Of a stretch of DNA of 6,189 nucleotides, positions 4,409 to 6,189 are shown in pieces (the first letter of the stretch is position 1; every line of letters starts with the position of its first letter). The notes beneath the pieces were generated by a model. The model was not told the DNA's origin, ran no database searches, and saw only the letters and a program-made list of their open reading frames with translations. The stretch covers positions 1-6,189 of the forward strand of contig JAOUIN010000139.1 of the NCBI GenBank assembly GCA_029883965.1, written 5' to 3'. The position numbers were made by a program, and so were the translations under genes. Origin of the DNA: Betaproteobacteria bacterium (GTDB lineage: Bacteria; Pseudomonadota; Gammaproteobacteria; Burkholderiales; SG8-41).

Positions 4409-6189
4409 TCAGCTGCGGGTCGGCGATTGCACGGGCGCAGCCGCAGCATCCGGCGCTCCCACCACCATTTTGCGATCGCCGACGATGTAGGTATAAGCCA
4501 CGGGGATCACGAACAGCGTGAACAGCGTGCCGACGCTCATGCCGCCGACGATCACCCAGCCGATTGCGGAGCGCGACTCCGCGCCGGCGCCGGTAGCAAT
4601 GGCCAGCGGCACTGCACCGAGTACGGTGGCCAGCGTGGTCATCAGGATCGGGCGCAGCCGCAATGAACAGGCTTCGACCAGGGCTTCTGTTTTTTCACGC
4701 CCGGTGTCACGCAACTGGTTGGCAAACTCGACGATCAGGATGCCGTTCTTGGTGATCAACCCGATCAGCATCACCAGGCCGATCTGGCTGTAGACGTTCA
4801 GCGTGCCGCCGGTCAGCTTCATGACCAGCAGCGCGCCGGTCACCGCAAGCGGCACCGTCAGCATGATCACCAGCGGTCCACGGAAACTTTCGAACTGCGC
4901 CGCCAGCACCAGATAGATAAATGCCAGCGCCAGCACAAAAACAAGGTAGAGCTGCTGCCCCGACTCACGGAATTCGCGCGACTGCCCGTCGAGCGCAGTC
5001 TGGTATTCCGGCGTCAGCACTTCCGCCGCGGCCCGGTCCATGACCGCCAGCGCCTCATCCAGGGAATAACCGGGGGCGATGTTGGCGGAGATGATTGCCG
5101 CACGCAGCCGGTTGAAATGGTTGAGCTCCTTCGGCGCAACGGTTTCCCTGACGGTCACCAGATTCGACAGCTGGGTAATGCCGCCGCCGGCTCCGCGCAC
5201 ATAGATCGAAGTCAGATCGGTGGGCTGGCGCCGGTCCTTGTCCTCGAGCTTGACGATGACGTCGTACTGTTTGCCGTCGCGCTTGAAGCGCGTTACCTGG
5301 CGTCCGCCGAGCAATGTCTCCAGCGTGCGTCCGATGGCCTCTATTTGTATCCCCAGTACCGCTGCCTTTTCCCGGTCGATGTCCACGGTCAACTGCGGTT
5401 TGTTGAGCTTCAGGTCGCTGTCGATGTTGGACAGCACCGGGGATTGCCTGGCCTTTGCCATCAGCGCATTCACCTTGCGGTCGAGTTCCGCGTACGAATT
5501 GCCTTGCACCACGAATTGCAGCGGCGGATTGCGGAAACTCTGGCCCAGAGACGGCGGATTCACCGCGAACGCCATCACGCCGGGCATGTTCGCGAACATT
5601 TTCGGCGCGAGCGCTGCGGTGATCTGCTGTGTCTTGCGGCTGCGCTCTTCCCAATCCGTGAGCCGCACGAACGACAGCGCAAAGTTCACCGGGTTCGGAC
5701 GCTCAAGCCCCGGGGCAACAACCACGAAATAGGCATTGATCTCGGGCACCTCGCTGTATATGCGTTCCCATACCCTGGCGTAATCATCCATGTATTCCTT
5801 GGTCGCACCCTCCGGCCCCGACATCACGCCAAGGAAGAAGCCGCGATCTTCCAGCGGGGACAGCTCGGACTTGATGGTTGCAAACAGGCCGATGCCGCAG
5901 GCCGCGACAATCGCGAAAATTCCCACCACCTGCAGGCGATGCGCAAGGCTCCAGCGCAAAAGCCGCCCGTAACCCGCGGCAAGTGCCGCAAAGAACCGCT
6001 CCAGCGTGTTGTACAGGCGGCCGTGCGAACTTTCATGGCGCAGCAGTTTCGAGCACATCATCGGCGTCAGCGTCAGCGCGACAAAACCCGACACCACCAC
6101 CGCCGACGCCACGGTCAGCGCGAACTCGAGGAACAGCCGCCCGGTGTTGCCGGTGGAAAACGCCAGCGGTGCGAACACTGCAGCCAATG
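4409..6189 (-). CDS. RND multidrug efflux permease, AcrB/MexB (HAE-1) family, N-terminal part beyond window
   Basis: Inner-membrane, proton-driven trimeric pump subunit that works with a periplasmic adaptor and an outer-membrane channel. About 593 residues are visible; the family has about 1,030, so some 440-450 are missing. The visible part begins inside transmembrane segment 5 (LAAVFAPLAF) and continues with segment 6 (about 19-42, ending TLTPMMCSKLL), segment 7 (86-104), the second periplasmic porter/docking region (about 105-410), and segments 8-12 (about 412-430, 436-456, 464-487, 510-531, 540-569). The segment 10 sequence IGLITKNGILIVEFANQLR contains the lysine (residue 480 here) equivalent to AcrB K940 of the proton relay; the segment 4 aspartates lie outside the window. 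The wording of segment 10 is closest to the MexK/MexW-like branch rather than AcrB, from memory. A short Ala/Pro tail ends the protein. Drug range cannot be inferred. No stop or frameshift is visible. Confidence 0.96.
   Translation of the reverse strand, partial: LAAVFAPLAFSTGNTGRLFLEFALTVASAVVVSGFVALTLTPMMCSKLLRHESSHGRLYNTLERFFAALAAGYGRLLRWSLAHRLQVVGIFAIVAACGIGLFATIKSELSPLEDRGFFLGVMSGPEGATKEYMDDYARVWERIYSEVPEINAYFVVVAPGLERPNPVNFALSFVRLTDWEERSRKTQQITAALAPKMFANMPGVMAFAVNPPSLGQSFRNPPLQFVVQGNSYAELDRKVNALMAKARQSPVLSNIDSDLKLNKPQLTVDIDREKAAVLGIQIEAIGRTLETLLGGRQVTRFKRDGKQYDVIVKLEDKDRRQPTDLTSIYVRGAGGGITQLSNLVTVRETVAPKELNHFNRLRAAIISANIAPGYSLDEALAVMDRAAAEVLTPEYQTALDGQSREFRESGQQLYLVFVLALAFIYLVLAAQFESFRGPLVIMLTVPLAVTGALLVMKLTGGTLNVYSQIGLVMLIGLITKNGILIVEFANQLRDTGREKTEALVEACSLRLRPILMTTLATVLGAVPLAIATGAGAESRSAIGWVIVGGMSVGTLFTLFVIPVAYTYIVGDRKMVVGAPDAAAAPVQSPTRS

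Noticed and set aside
5055..5732. Long frames on both strands overlapping the RND gene
   Set aside because: They are shadows of the RND reading frame, which is intact and recognisable over the whole stretch.

Overview
The window is GC-rich and densely coded, with codon use and gene families typical of a beta- or gammaproteobacterium. The LysR-type regulator, the pirin/flavodoxin/extradiol dioxygenase set and the tripartite-type RND pump all fit a soil or environmental lineage. I cannot name the genus from this sequence. Six protein genes fill nearly all of it; I see no rRNA, tRNA, CRISPR array, insertion sequence or prophage gene.

Layout. Positions 1-3284 hold four genes on the minus strand, transcribed right to left: a YhhW-type pirin (2589-3284), a flavodoxin-fold FMN protein (1957-2541), a DODA/YgiD-type extradiol dioxygenase (1087-1869) and an MFS exporter that leaves the window at base 1 (1-1024). 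Gaps are 47, 87 and 62 bases, with no convincing terminator between them, so one operon is plausible. At 3285-3475 lies the only sizeable non-coding stretch. It contains a 70-base core (3387-3456) that is about 93% A+T and carries several short perfect inverted repeats. A LysR-type regulator (3476-4390, plus strand) is transcribed away from it. The C-terminal part of an RND efflux permease (4409-6189, minus strand) converges on the regulator, with 18 bases between the two stop codons; its N-terminal part lies beyond the right edge.

How the parts may work together (inference). A LysR regulator divergent from pirin, flavodoxin and dioxygenase genes looks like a locally regulated response to quinones, catechols or other redox-active aromatics. 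The pirin may oxidise a flavonoid- or quinone-like compound, the flavodoxin-type protein may reduce quinones, the dioxygenase may open a catechol ring, and the MFS protein may export a substrate or product. The RND permease probably belongs to the neighbouring transcription unit. All families here are known. The points most worth a second look are the AT-rich control region with its inverted repeats, the likely coupled start of the MFS gene, and the short repeat at both ends of the dioxygenase gene.
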